A stretch of DNA of 64,000 nt from Arthrobotrys musiformis (taxonomy: Eukaryota > Ascomycota > Orbiliomycetes > Orbiliales > Orbiliaceae), in contig JAVHJL010000001.1 in NCBI GenBank assembly GCA_036971715.1, positions 4,526,001 through 4,590,000 of the forward strand. Direction: 5' to 3'. The notes below the pieces were generated by a model. That model was given only the letters and a program-made list of their open reading frames with translations. It was not told the DNA's origin and made no database searches. The position numbers were made by a program, and so were the translations under genes. Of this stretch, positions 43,153-56,221 are shown piece by piece (position 1 is the first letter of the stretch; each line of letters opens with the position of its first letter).

Positions 43153-45474
43153 ATGGCGGAGCGTCGCCGGGGTGCAGGGTCAGTCTGATATCCTTATCCT
43201 CCGCAAAATTCGGCATAACCGTTCTATTTTTTACTAAAAGAAACAATGTCTCCCTATCAGAGCTCGAGTAGTTACCCAATCCTTCGGATTCGATTTGCCC
43301 CTAATTGTCGCGACGCCGCCAGAAGTCCGTGCCCGGAGAGCCGCAGAAAAGAGAGCGATTTTGGCAGTGGAGGAACCTGCCGAAGTCAACAATGTTGAGG
43401 CGACCGTTGAAGATCCCCAGCCAAGACGGTCCGGGAGACTGTCAAGAGGGAGTTCAGTTCTATCTACTCCTTCGGCTGCAGATAATATACAGGAAGAAGA
43501 TGGTAGTGCAAGGAAACGACGAAAGGTGTCTAGTAGCCCGGTCAGGGGCGTCTCTTCAAGGCGAATTGTATCGGTCGTTATTGAACCAAGCCCAGAAATC
43601 GTTGTCAACGGTCGACCGACACCCGGTGCGGGAAGTGTAGCGATTCCAGCGACAGCTATGGCCAATTTAAGTATAAAAACGCCAGGTAGTGGTCTCGCAG
43701 CGCTAGCTATGGCCAATTTGAGCCTCAAAACACCAGGTACGAATCTCACAGAAGTGCTTTATGTCTATTTTTACGCTAACTTGTACCGTAGTGACACGAT
43801 CGGCTTCGAGAGCCTCTCCCCGCCTGACGACATTAGCCCCAGATGCCTCGCCAATGCTATCATCTCCCTCGCCTTTACCACCCCGAGGTAACCAACAAAT
43901 AGTCCCATCCTCAGTTTCGCCAGAACCGATGAAATTCATTCCCGAAATACCCAGCGAAATACCCAGCGAAATACCCAGCGAAATACTTAGCGAAATACCT
44001 AGCGAGGTTGGCATCACGCCGGAACCTGCGACACCGGTGAACGGAATGGTTGAAGAATCAGCATTGGCAAGTTCGAAAACTACTGGACTACGGAGTGCTA
44101 GAAGGGGGGGGTCGACTACACCAGTGCCTAGGGGCAAGCGCAGAAGACAACCAAGCTCCGACAAGATCCAGACACCAGAAAAGCTACTTACTCCGGAACC
44201 TGAGGTAGAGGAGAGCTTTATCGAGGAAGAGATCATCCAAGAAGAACGGCTTGATACACCGCCAGCGGAAGAAGAGGTTATCGAAAGTAGCACGCCAGCT
44301 CAAGAAATACCCAAGCCGCAGGCTAAGAAGAGGGGGAGAAAGCCTAAGGAAAAGAGACAGCCTTCCGTGGAAATACCTCAAGATCCGCCCATTGAGGAAG
44401 CAAACGACGAGGCTATTTTAAGTGACGTTGAGCCTGAGCCATTGGAAGAGGAGGCCGATGAGCCGACTCTAGATCAGGTTGAAATAGAACCTGAGGGGGT
44501 AGAGTTAGGAGAAAATGATGAGGATTTCGAAGAGGTAGAAGAAGAGGAAGCTGAGGAGGACGAGGCGGAGGAACCAGTAATCATCAGCGCGGGGCAGAGA
44601 AAGAAAGCTGCAAATGCACCCCGACGTCCACGACAGCCTGGGAAGTCAAGGCTCCGAGACGAAAATGGCGAACTCAAAGAGACACTCGACATCACCGTTT
44701 ATCGCATTACGAAGAAAGGAGATCTCAATTTCAAATTTCCCAAACAGCCTAACAACATACAAATTGCTGGCCAAATCTTGCACGAACAGATCGACAAGCA
44801 ACTCGAAACCCTTTCAATCCTTAGGCGCGAGGAAAGAAGCCGTGAGGAGAAAGCAAGAATTAAGATCCAAGGCGCAGTGGTCACCAATTTCTCCAGTGCT
44901 CTAGAGAATAGGTTGATTGGCATGGTATGTTATCCTATAGTGGGCTATCGAACACTCTCCGCTAACATGTTTTCCTTATAGGCTAGTAGAGCGGATAACA
45001 TCAAGATGAAATCGCAAGAACTCCGACGTCTACAAAAAGAAAAAACCTCGTTACGCGACGAACTAATGCGAATGCGAGAGTCACGCGAAGATATCGCACG
45101 CCAAATGGACTCCGTAAGGAAGAGGCACGAAGAAGCGTCTGAGAAAGCCCATGTAAGTATATTAATCACACCACAAAGCTACTCGAGGCACAGTGTTAAC
45201 AGCTTGTTAGAAACAACAATATATCAATGAGACACTACAGCAGATGGGCCCGGTCTTGGACAAAAGCGGAATCGATGCTGCCAAGATTTCTACCAAGGAA
45301 CGGATTCTAACAACGACCCATCTGGATGCACTGATTGATTCAGTCACCGGAGATCTATGTGGCTTAGGCGAGGATCCCAACGGTATTGGGGGAGGAAGGA
45401 GCATACTAGAGCAGGTCAGGGAGATGAACAGGTTCCTTGAAGCTGCCACGGAAGCCTTACGCCGTAACCGTTGA
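43153..45474 (+). CDS. Kinetochore protein, AME1/CENP-U-like
   Basis: Five exons (43153-43178, 43261-43736, 43792-44924, 44982-45152, 45211-45474) join to 689 residues. The first exon is 26 bases and codes MAERRRGAG; it splices to ARVVTQSFGFDLPLIVATPP. The short basic start followed by an FGFDLP motif and RRSGRL matches my memory of fungal inner-kinetochore AME1 (CENP-U) proteins. The middle is acidic and low-complexity, with five EIPS repeats. The C-terminal third is a long coiled coil (starting RITKKGDLNFKFPKQPNNIQ, later SRADNIKMKSQELRRLQKEK), as expected for a COMA-complex subunit that pairs with OKP1. If right, it links centromeric nucleosomes to the outer kinetochore. The gene structure is firmer than the name. 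Confidence 0.62.
43944..44003 (+). repeat. 12-base coding tandem repeat (EIPS)
   Basis: Five tandem units of GAAATACCCAGC, the last two slightly changed, code for Glu-Ile-Pro/Leu-Ser repeats in the AME1-like protein. Such repeats are prone to copy-number change. Confidence 0.85.
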
Positions 45475-48400
45475 GCTTGAAAGTGGAATCCCCATGTTAT
45501 TCTTGGCGTCTCCTGTATCTTTTTGCTTCTTTTAACCATTCCAGTTGCATATATTTAGGAGTTCAGCGGAGAAATGATGCTCTTTTCCATCCATCGATGG
45601 TTTTCTTGTTTATAGTGGCATTTTTCATCCTTTGCTTCGGATTAGCGCATGATTGTTCTTGTCTATGATACTATCCCATGACGTTTTGAGTTGCCATAAT
45701 CGTTGGATGGCTACTTCGGTATTCATCAATTCTACTCGATATTCGATATCATATTCCTCTCCCTAAACCTGTTTTGTTTAAACATGAACAATATATACAG
45801 CATTATCCCTTATGATAGATGGATTCATCTTTCTCCGACCGATTAATACCCCTTGGCTGCTAGTACACCCCGAGCTCGAGCTCAGCGGCGATCTCACCTA
45901 GCCTGAGCTCGTTCATGTCATGAGGCCGGCTGAGTGTATAGATCGACTACATATAAACCTTCTACGGAGTTATAGACGATAGCAAGAGTGCCCAAAATAT
46001 AGTCTGGTGGTCGCTCTCCTCTGCCTTGACCCAAAATTTAAAATAAACGAACAATCGATCCAGATCCAGGTAAAGTGGACAAAAGAGGCCCAAGGAAGGC
46101 TGACGGCAGGCGGATCTGCCTGTATCCGGCCGTTCCGTCGGCTTCTCGACATGTCCGTGACAAGGGAGGTTATAATTATCTACCTCCGACGTAAAAAGAC
46201 TCGAAGTCATGCAGGGTATACCACCGAGCCATACGGTTCTGTGAGTTCTAGAATTACTAAGTGGGGCTGGCTCTCCTGGACATGTTCTCGGGATTAAAAA
46301 TTCCCTGATTTGCGGCGTTAAGGTGGGGAAGGTATTAACGTGGAAGTGGAGTCGGGGGAAATTTAGAGGTAGATAGCCATGGTTGGATATACATCGACTG
46401 GGTATGCATTGTATACATGGTGATCGGCCGGTCGGATATTGGCCTCCCTTCCCGTTCGGGCTGGGGTAATGGATATCCAAACGACCATGGATATGATTTT
46501 TAAAAAAGGGTCTTAATTTACAATATCATATTTTATGTCAGGGACAGGTTACAAATCCGCCATTCGCAATCGGGGCGCAGTTCCGGGGTGCAGAAATATC
46601 ATGGGTAAGCTCGGTAACTGGCTTAGGCGACGACAAGGTCCGAAGGGACCCGCATCGACGTAACCTCCAGTAGATTCTAGAAACTCATTGGTCACTGCAC
46701 TCTCGGTCCATTCCTATACGTCGACATGGCATTATCAGATGAAAAAACGGCGCCGTTTGTCTAAGATCTCATGCATGAGATGCCGAAAGGGAATGTCGAA
46801 TATGCATATGTCAGGGGTTAACCGGTTTTTTTTGGTTGTTTGATCAGACGATGTCATGTCAAAGTAAGGTGATGATCTGATGATGGATTACGACTATTGG
46901 GCTTCAAGTTCGCACAGGTATTTTTTTTTTTTCTTTTTTTTTCTTTTTGTGATGTTAAGCTTACGGACTGATCATGGCTTGCAAGCTTGGAGACGATTGA
47001 TCAATATAGTATTGGTATTGGTACAAGTGTGGATATTCCTTCCTCGGGTCACATTTACGACTCAATCTATCCGTCCTGCAGCGGGTATCCAATTAAGATC
47101 TAGGATCGTAAATCCTCTCTTATCGCCTTTTTGATAAAGGATAACACTCCCCAACCAGGGGCGAAGCTATCTAGCTGACAAAACAAAAAAAAACCGGAGG
47201 ATCACAGTATCATAATCGATCAATTCCCAACAAAACTCTCTTTCAATGAGTCTTATACAGTTATAACGACAAGACAATTATGCCGAGGTAAAAAACCAAA
47301 GGATAGTTTAAAAGTCCTCGTGCTTCTTGTCCTCCCCATCCCCCAACGTTCAACCGGTCCAGACCACCTACCTCAACCGAGCGAGCGATACTCAAAGCAC
47401 GAGGGTTAGGTATACTGCCATTCGGAAGCCGGAGGAGACACAAACACTCCATCTCCCACCTTGCCCCCCAGCTACCTTCCATAATATTGCTTTTTCCCAC
47501 TTCTCGTCCTCCCGGAATCATTTCTGTTCTTTGTAATAGATGGTTGTTACACAATTAAGCTAACAGGATCGCACAAGATCTGACGTGACGACTGTCTGAC
47601 GAGGTATCAGAAAAAGAAATATTTCATGTTGAAATTTCATAAGTTGAGACCGGTGGGATGGTACTAGCAATATGGACGTAAGCGAAGGTAGTATTCTAGT
47701 ACTACTGCGCTCACGAGAGAGGGAGCGAGTGAGAGGGTGTCAACGGTAGAAGGGGGTGCAAGATAATGGTGGGGTGGGCTACAGCTGCAAGACGGTGAAA
47801 GAAGGGTGTGCCGATGTAGTAACACGTTGAACAGTGAGGCTAAATATGGGGACATAGCTGGAAATTTGCAAATACTTCCTACGAAGCGGCGGTGGTATAC
47901 TATACTCGGTGAATAATTCCTTTCAGCATGTTTCTCTGTTACGAGTTTAAAAAAAAAGTATGTACGATGGGCCGATAGACATGGAACATTAATTTCTGAA
48001 GGTAAGATGGATGTTTTAGACGGATGGACGGAGACGCTGGTTGGTTTGGGTGCTTCGGCGCTCACACCTGCATATGCATATTGCTGTGCATATAGCTATA
48101 GTAGGGCTCCGATATTAAAATATTTGCGTTGAGGGACGACAGAAGTGTGGTATTTTTGGCTGCTTTGCACCGGGCGAGATATCGGGAGGCGTGCGATAAG
48201 ACCTCGAATCGAAACAATGCAATGCACAACAAAGCGAATGGCTTCATCGATCGGGGTTACGCACTAGTGGTCCCTGCCTAAAAGCGCCAGTGGATACGGC
48301 CGCGCGGAAGGCGGATAACGGTTCCACCAATCTCAAATTCCTGCTTCAAAGCCACAAACAGAGTCAAGGGCGACATATCATAGGTTGACATGTAGGCCAT

Positions 48401-51400
48401 AACGTTAGTCTCTGAAACAGGAGCTGGGGATGCTTGCTTGCACTTGTACTTGACATCTACGGCATCCGACAGAGTATATGTTCCAGCTAGCCGCACCACG
48501 CAGTCGCAGGGTTAGGTAATCATATCTCGTAACATACTAAAATTCCGCCAATCCTTTGGGGTAGCGTGCATGACAGATATAACATAATATAGAGGAGAAA
48601 CCAGTCATACAGGGGGTCTATTATGTGTTATGCAGGTAGAGTTCACGAGCAATTCAATCTTTCGTACTTTCGAGCTTGCAAATTGCATATTAATCTGCAG
48701 GTAGGGCCTAGGATTGAGGAGACGAGGAGGAATGGAGCTGAAATTGTCTCTCGTATATGCAAGCCACTCCTCTCATACTAATTACCATATCTGCTTTGGG
48801 ACAAAATCTTGTGCTACTATGCATGCAAGCTTTCTAACCCACTAAGCTAGTCGGACGCTCGTGCCAACTCGTGAGGGGCAAAGGGAAACCCCAAGAGAAA
48901 AAACCCCATCCTGCTCCATGATTTGATCCCTTATGACAAAAGCTTGCAGGAAAGTTTGAGGCGTGAGATACGCGGCCATGAAGGTAGCTCCCTCCCTGGC
49001 ATAAGTCCGCCGGTCGTCCGTGCATACCTGCATACATGCACACATGAATCGATACCTCTATGGAATGCCTGACATTAGATTCGCAGATTTTGTTTTCGAG
49101 TAAAGACGAATTCAGAATTTTGTCTTGAATATCAACTCATCCTTTCGTCCGAGTTGCGGGACATTCCACCGTTCACGATTTGTTCTCTCTCTTAATGTTT
49201 CTGACCCTGACGTTAACGGGTTTGCATTTTCAACTTCAATTTTTTTGAGTGAATCAAAAGAGGTCATTGCTTTGCGTTTTGTCTACCCTGTCCGAAACCC
49301 AGACAAGGGCCCGTTAGCTAGCTCAGGCAACGGAAAAGAACATGGCTGCAATATTCCGAGAACGTACAGTGAAGTCAAACTTCCAGGACAATTCTTAGTG
49401 ACTTCGTCCACATCCATTTGAGATTTTACCATAGTTGATTAAAGTGCCGCCAGTAGTGACCTTGGATGCTGGTATAGAGAGCCCCGCCTTGGTGGCAGAT
49501 TCACCTCTAGTCGACTTTCTCTGTCCCAACTGTAAAGCTAGGTGGTCGATCATCTTGGGATCGATGTATTATTATTACTATCCAATTCACCTAATAATAT
49601 TCGGATAGTATGTACTAGTTAGCATACATTAATTACCTGTGTTGCTCGGTTTGTAGAGATGTGCATCAGCTGTATCAACATCGGGCTGTAAATCCATAAA
49701 CACAAGAATAGAAACAAGTAAATAAAAATTAAGTTCGATAATGGAGCCAAAACCAAAGCCATATGCATATGTCAAATGAGTTGCAAACACTAAATTCCAG
49801 GTATTGTTCATATGATTGAATATTTCTGAGCTATGAATCCCCAAACAAGTGACTGCACTGGTACGTCCGTGCACGTAGAGTACACTGTACTTGTACCTGT
49901 TTTATTACCAGAAGATCCATTTTATATTATGTGTGCGTCCACAGCCTAGCCGCCTATCATTGTACTAGAGGGGTGGCACAAGTTAGCCAGGGTTGAAAAA
50001 CACGGGTACCGATATGCGCAATGGATATATCTGATTTGGCCGTGGCGTTAGAGATCGATGTCGAGATCAGGGTGGATCTTGTTCGTTGTGGATGGCTTTT
50101 TTACGGACCGGTGTGTGTGTACTACGTTCGGCAAAGCGAAATATGGGGCCAATTCATCATGCAGCCCTATGCATATGAAATGGATATCGAAGAGATATAT
50201 CTGGTGGAAAAATACGGAGTTTTCGAAATCGTTGAGGCTTCAAGACACAAGCCCAACGCCACGACCTGAAAGGTGAGGGGAAAGAGTGGCAGGTTAGAAA
50301 TGGCCGCAGTTTTGTTTCAGTATAATATTGTTTCGAGAGCTTCTCATTCGACCCTGGCTCCCAAGGATCCACACAATTGAAGGGACCTCAACGCTCCGGA
50401 GTTCTTTTCTTTCTGTCTTTTCGCCACGGCAAATTCCAGACTGGCCGGGGCTTCGAACATAATCGGTTAGCTGCAGTTTCGGGCGTCATGGGAGTCCGGC
50501 CGTTTGAATGCTCGTTGTGCGGATGCAGCACGCCTCTTGCTAGTTCGGTACATGGGTTAGACCTGCTCCCTCGTGCCCATTTGCGGGCCTAAAAGCGGAT
50601 CCTGCGTTTTTCCCACGCTAGTCATGAATCGAAAATTCGCAAGTGTGATTCGATTCAATCGATTATGCATGTCTATGGCGAATAGCAGCGAATTTCGAAG
50701 AGGATTGGATGATAGTCGAAAGCATGGCATTCTGGCAGCTGGAAGAGAGTTCCTAAATCAGCCCACATCACATTTGATATCGAAAATTTTTTGTATTTCC
50801 TGATGAAGAAAAACCCATTGTTTTTTTAGTGGAAAAAATGAATTAGACCGAGAGCTGAGCTAGGCTGCCTTCTAAAACTGTCAATCGACAGATTCTTTCT
50901 TTCTTTGACAGTTCACATTGCAGCTTAGTCAACTTACAAACTAGTTCACCTAAGTGAAGCATTAGGACAGACGTCGGAAAGATTTTTTTCCCCTCTCATA
51001 GACAGACTTTTCAGATGGCTAGTTAACTTTTGGCCGTGCGCATTCTGACAAATCAGACGCTTGAATTGTAATGGTAGTAATAAGGAAACTAAGAAGAGCA
51101 AGTTCTCGCGAGGGGAAACAAAATATTTCCGTTATCTGCACTCACAAGAACCAAAACAAGACATTGATGTTTTTCTTTTCTTTTCTATCCCTCGAGTGCA
51201 CATTCAATTGCAAAAGTATTGTACATATACAATGCATACCGTGATAGGGACTTATCAACGGATACAAAAATCGGAGGACTAGTTACGTACGTTACCAATG
51301 AACGCCTCGCGACGGGTTCCAAGATGTTCTAGGGAAAAAGCAAAAGCATAGTCTCAGACAATAAGTATCCACCCTGTTCGTCACCTGGCGAATCATTTTG

Positions 51401-53800
51401 TACAGGCTCTCATTGCGGGTTTCGATGGTTGTACAAAACAGCGACACACCCCATCGAGGCCAGAACATACCTATGTCGGACCGGTAGCTAGCTAGATGGC
51501 TTTAAAGCTTTTCGATTGCAGTCAGAGCTCGGTTGTCGAAAAGCCACACATGTAAGGGTATGTCGGAGTCTGGATGCTCGGACCAAGAAGGGAGACCAGG
51601 CAGCATTGTCTGGAACTAGAATGATGCAGAATTCGAATTGGAAGGCATTCGATCTCCCTTTTGTTTTTTGACTCTGCCATACATGCACGTGTGGATGTAT
51701 GTATGTCTGTATCAACGGAGACCAAGTTGCTCGCACTTGCCTGAGCTTAGAAGAAAGTGGGTCTTCTCCGTCAACAAAAAGTTAATCCCGGCGCCGGCAG
51801 GCTAGGCCGACATGGGAGGACCGCGAGAATGGTTCCGGATCTCGATTCTGCTATTGTTAATACGTTTGTGCTCCCAAGCTGGACGGTTGGTGACCATGGG
51901 TGACATTTCACGGGAACCTGAGGGAAGTACGCAAGTAGTGTGAGTTATATATTTGAAGTCTGACATTAACATCGGACCTTGAACTGAGACTTGTGGCCAT
52001 GGCCGGCCAGTTAGTTTTGTGGATAGTTAATTAAGTTAGCCAGTATGGTGCACAGCCAGAGCGCGGACCGGCGAGGTTAGGGATCCACCATGAAGTCACA
52101 GTTTCAATTCTCGATATAGTATACTAGTAAAGTAAAGTTTGGGAGTGGATGTACACAGAGTATAAAATTGTATAAAATGGCTTGATCGATCTCGGAAAGG
52201 TTTCGAATTTCGCCTCTGGAAAGGGTCGTCGTCGTCGTCCTCTTAGTACGTCTTAGTCGTCGCCGCAGTCGCAGTGAGCTAAGGAGAAGAGAAAGAAGAA
52301 GTACTATACTCGTTCTTCTTCTTCTTCGACATATGGGACCCACCTTTAGATTTTGTATTTTACATTTGCAACTGTCACTGCCTCACACTCGACACACCTT
52401 TCCCTTTCCTTCCAGGATCAGTTTCTTTTTACCTTTTTTTTTATTTATTTTTTTTTACCTTTTCATTTTTTATTTTTCTTGACCCTTCTTTTAGTCCTTC
52501 CATTCCGTTTCCCTTCCCCATGAATTCGATCGAATGATAATTAACATTCGCTGGGACTGTGACAGGGTCCTGTCTTGTAACGACTTTACTAGTACCGTAC
52601 CTATCCCGACTTTCAGGCCTAGCGCAACAGCAACAGCCTCGAGCTAGCTCCTGTGGGGAATAAATCTCTGTTCGGCGTGTTCGTTCTCAGTAATTAACAC
52701 TCCGTACCGTACCTTTCTTCGAGCCTTGTGGATTTGCTGCATCTGGATTTGCCTCTGCCTTTCATTGCCTTAATTACCTGCATTACTCTCTTCTTAGTCA
52801 CCAGCCTGACCAGCCCACAACCGACCAGGCTGAATACTTAAGTAATTAATTGGCTGCAGCGAATGCAAATGAAGAAGTCTTGCAACCAGAAAATATTAAA
52901 CTAACGATTCGAAGTCTCAAAATCAAATTTCCTGCAACCCCCCCAAACTATACCTGGGCAATTAAGTAATTGCTTCCTTGACGTACTTACTTACTTAAGG
53001 AACTTACTTACTCGATTAATTACCACCAACAAGCACGACCGGAGCAGGAAACGAAGCAGAGTAAGAGCAAGAGCAAGCACACACTACGTCAGCAAAGGAA
53101 ATCTGGAACTTTTGACAATCAACGGGACTTTCCTGGCCCGCTTGCTTGCCCGCCTGCCCGTCTACTTCACTGCACTGCGCTTGCACCGCACCGCATGGTA
53201 GTTCAGGACTTAACTTGGCACTAATTGCTGCATCAGTTTCGATCGTGCAGTTACGTTAGCAAGTAGCCCTACATACATACGTGCGGCCATTCCTCCTACT
53301 CCGTACTTCCTACGACATACATACATACATACCTCTTTCCTTCTTTCCTTTTTTTTTTTTCTTTTCCCTTCTCTCTCCTCTTTTTTTTTTTTTTTTTTTG
53401 ACTCTTTCAAGATTCCGGAAACCTGGGTTCTCGTGCAGCTCCTAGAACCACTCCCCGTTTCCCCGACCCTTCTTCTGCCAAAAACCTGTCCCGACTGTCC
53501 AGGAAAGAGCAAATGTGATATAACTCTGCATGAGGAAGTATACTTGCTTTTATATAACTGAACCCACAACCAGTCCCATCCCGAACTCCCCATCCATCTT
53601 CCCGCCTCGATCCTGGGCCTTCAGTTCCTCAGCCGTCGGATCGCCCTCTACCGGTTGCATGGACCTGGCCACCCGCCAACGTTAGTTAACGTGAACGCCC
53701 GCCAGCCATTCATTCGAACGCAACACGCCCTTTTTTTGCAATTTTGTCAGATAAGATCTTCTTCTTCTACTTTTCTGGTATCAAATTAAAAATCAACATC
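45475..53800. other. 8.3-kb gene-poor region before the Zn2Cys6 regulator
   Basis: No frame here has convincing protein features; the longest (46480-45962, minus) has random-like composition. The stretch contains T-runs near 46920 and 53380, CTAGCTAG steps, a TACA microsatellite near 53313 and long pyrimidine tracts over 52380-53420. A long promoter and 5' leader for the downstream regulator is the simplest explanation. Non-coding RNAs or fast-evolving small genes cannot be excluded. Confidence 0.5.
53313..53420 (+). repeat. TACA microsatellite and pyrimidine tract
   Basis: Five or so ACAT units at about 53313-53332 are followed by C/T-rich DNA with T runs up to 53399. It lies about 400 bases before the regulator start and probably sits in its promoter or leader. 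Confidence 0.6.
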
Positions 53801-56221
53801 ATGTCGGTTCCTACTCGGCATGTGCGCACTCGCACCGGTAAGTTGATATCGATATATCCCTTTGTCAGAATTCCATACTCTTCTTCGTAGTTTATTTATT
53901 TATGTCCCTTGGTTCATTTTTTCCCGCCATTACGTTTATAAGGTTCCACTTTCTTTCTTTCTCTCTTTCTAATTCGTAAAACTCAATTCATTGCAGGCTG
54001 CTGGACTTGTCGCTTCCGCAAGAAGAAGTGTGATGAGGCCCGGCCCGCATGCGAGCAGTGCTCCCACCTGCGATTAGTATGCGATGGGTACGACGGCCAG
54101 CCGGTCTGGATGAAGGACCCGGAGAAAGCCGCCGAGAAGAAAGCAGAGATCAAGAAGCAGATGGTAAGACGCAGCAGGCGGCGAAAGAAGAACCAAGATC
54201 CAACCAAGGCCCAGATACCATCTCAGAGTCGACCCAATGCCCCCCCTGCAAATCTTAACCCACCTACGCCGCCCCCAACCACCATTTCAACCAACGATAC
54301 TGGCTTTTCACAACATCAGGAGCAAATATCGGGTATATCTCTGCCTATAACTATTTGCGAAAATGATTTTCCGACAAGATTTTCGACGTCGTCGCCGGAG
54401 GAATCCGGGCCCATGGACATATCATCCCCCTTCAACATGAGGGGTATGCATTGGGCGGTTAGCCTGGCGAGTTCGCGGCCTCAGAGCCATACGTTATCAC
54501 CACCTACAACATGCACTATGCCATCTCGAGAGTCGACACGGGCACCCTCTGTGGAAGGTACAATCAAGGAGGATCACGAGGAGGAAGTAGAAGAGGAATA
54601 TGACAGCTACGACAGATTGCCGGATTCAGCCGATTCGTCCTGCGATACGGAGATTGCACGATACGGTGGCACCCCCAGACAGGCCATACCCTTCAATAAC
54701 CTTCCAATCCTTCAAATACAAACCGAAAATCCATTGGATATAAATCTGGCAAACTTGTACTTGAGGTCAATCTTTGGTGTAACCTATCGGGCACTGTCCG
54801 ACGAACAAGTTGACAGGTATAACTCAGCATTGATTGTCCCAATGTTCAACGACAACAAGTCATTTCTTCACGGATGCCTTAGCAGCACAGCATTACACCT
54901 CACGGCGACAAATATCTCGGAGCACCAGAGAAAAGCGCTGGTCACAGAAGTTTACCGGCATCGGCAAAAGAGTCTAAAGTCCCTAAAACACCAAGTTGCA
55001 CACAGCAAGGACGAAAATGAGCGGATCAAAATTGCCGCGACTGTCTGTGCCCTCATTTCGTTCGAAGTCTTTTCTCGGCGAACCGACTGGCAAGTCCACG
55101 TCAAAGCCGCCACCGACTGCGTGGTCTTATTAAATTGGTGCAGCCAGCGCCCAACTCATCCTGGAGAATGGTTCATATATTCTCGCATATTGTGGCTCGA
55201 CATCCTTTCCTCTATAACCACCGGGAAAAGACCGGTATTCTCGACATTCTACCATGATATATTATTTTTACCGCCGGAAAGTCGAAACAAAGTTAACGAG
55301 CTGGTTGAAATGACCGGATGCGAAGACGCTGTTCTTTACCTGATATCAGAAATAACATGCCTAGAAAACTGGAAGTTTGAGGCCCTAGTATCGCAAACTA
55401 GCCCTAATATCGAAATGGAGCTTGTACGCAGGCATGCACTTCTGGACCAGGAGCTCAAGCTTCTCACTATAACCGACCTTAAAAACCGGAGCCCGAGGTC
55501 CGAGTACAGCTACTGCAATTACAATTCAGTGCACACGTCACCACATGCTGATGAAATGGACTCAGAAGGCGACTTTGGCGACGATTTAACAGATGTGGAC
55601 TCCAATTTCGATGGCGAAGACGACGACGGCTCATATGTTGACGAGGATCCCTCGCAAGAAGTCAACGAAGTCGTCGATGGAATCGTTAGGCGAAATTCGA
55701 ATTATACAGGTTCAGAAACTCCATATAACAACCACCATCTCAGCCCTACCTCACCGACCGAAACTGACGGAGGCGATGTCTTTGTTGCAGATGGCACGAA
55801 CAAATTGATCGAGAACCGCAGTACTTTCAGGAAAGCGGTTACTGAAGCATTCAGGATCATGGCTAGAGTCTATCTCCACATTGTAACATTCGGGTTCAAT
55901 CCACTACATCCCGATTTACAGTCCCTGCTACAAGAGATGCTCGCGGTCATAGATTACATACCGAGCCTATACATGGGCTACGAACGTTCGATAATATCTC
56001 CACTTTTAATTGTGGGGTCGCTTGCAAGACGGCCCCAGGATCAACAAATTATTTCCGCGAGGCTGAAGAAAACGGCCCATATGGCCAAGTACGGCAACTT
56101 AGGGAACGTCGACAAAATCTTGACAGAGATATGGTCGAGAGACTGGACTCCGGATCCTAGGCAGCCGGTGCCGTGGCGGCAGATCATGAAAGAGAAAAAT
56201 TGGGAGTATCTCATGGTTTAA
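53801..56221 (+). CDS. Zn2Cys6 fungal transcription factor
   Basis: A nuclear DNA-binding regulator of 753 residues from two exons (53801-53837 and 53997-56221, intron 159 bases, phase 1). The intron falls just before the zinc cluster, so the first exon codes MSVPTRHVRTRT. The Zn2Cys6 domain at about 14-42 runs CWTCRFRKKKCDEARPACEQ and ends C-S-H-L-R-L-V-C. A basic stretch follows (VRRSRRRKKNQ), then a Pro/Ser-rich region. A fungal-specific regulatory domain of the Fungal_trans_2 kind starts near residue 300 (NPLDINLANLYLRSIFGVTY). An acidic insert with DSEGDFGDDLTDVDSNFDGE lies near 590. Its targets are unknown. The overall layout resembles ACR-2-type regulators, but this is weak. The 8.3 kb of upstream DNA without genes suggests complex control. 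Confidence 0.88.

Noticed and set aside
45962..46480. Minus-strand frame of 172 codons
   Set aside because: It has random-like composition, no domain or signal peptide, and no supporting neighbouring exons.
48278..48499. Minus-strand frame ending LFVALKQEFEIGGTVIRLPR
   Set aside because: It looks slightly protein-like, but there is no ATG at its start, no recognised family and no clear partner exon.
50021..50269. Plus-strand frame of 82 codons
   Set aside because: It has an ATG and reasonable composition, but no recognisable domain and sits alone in the gene-poor stretch.
53210..53593. Minus-strand Lys/Glu-rich frame of 127 codons
   Set aside because: It is produced by the T- and C-rich tract and the microsatellite read in reverse.
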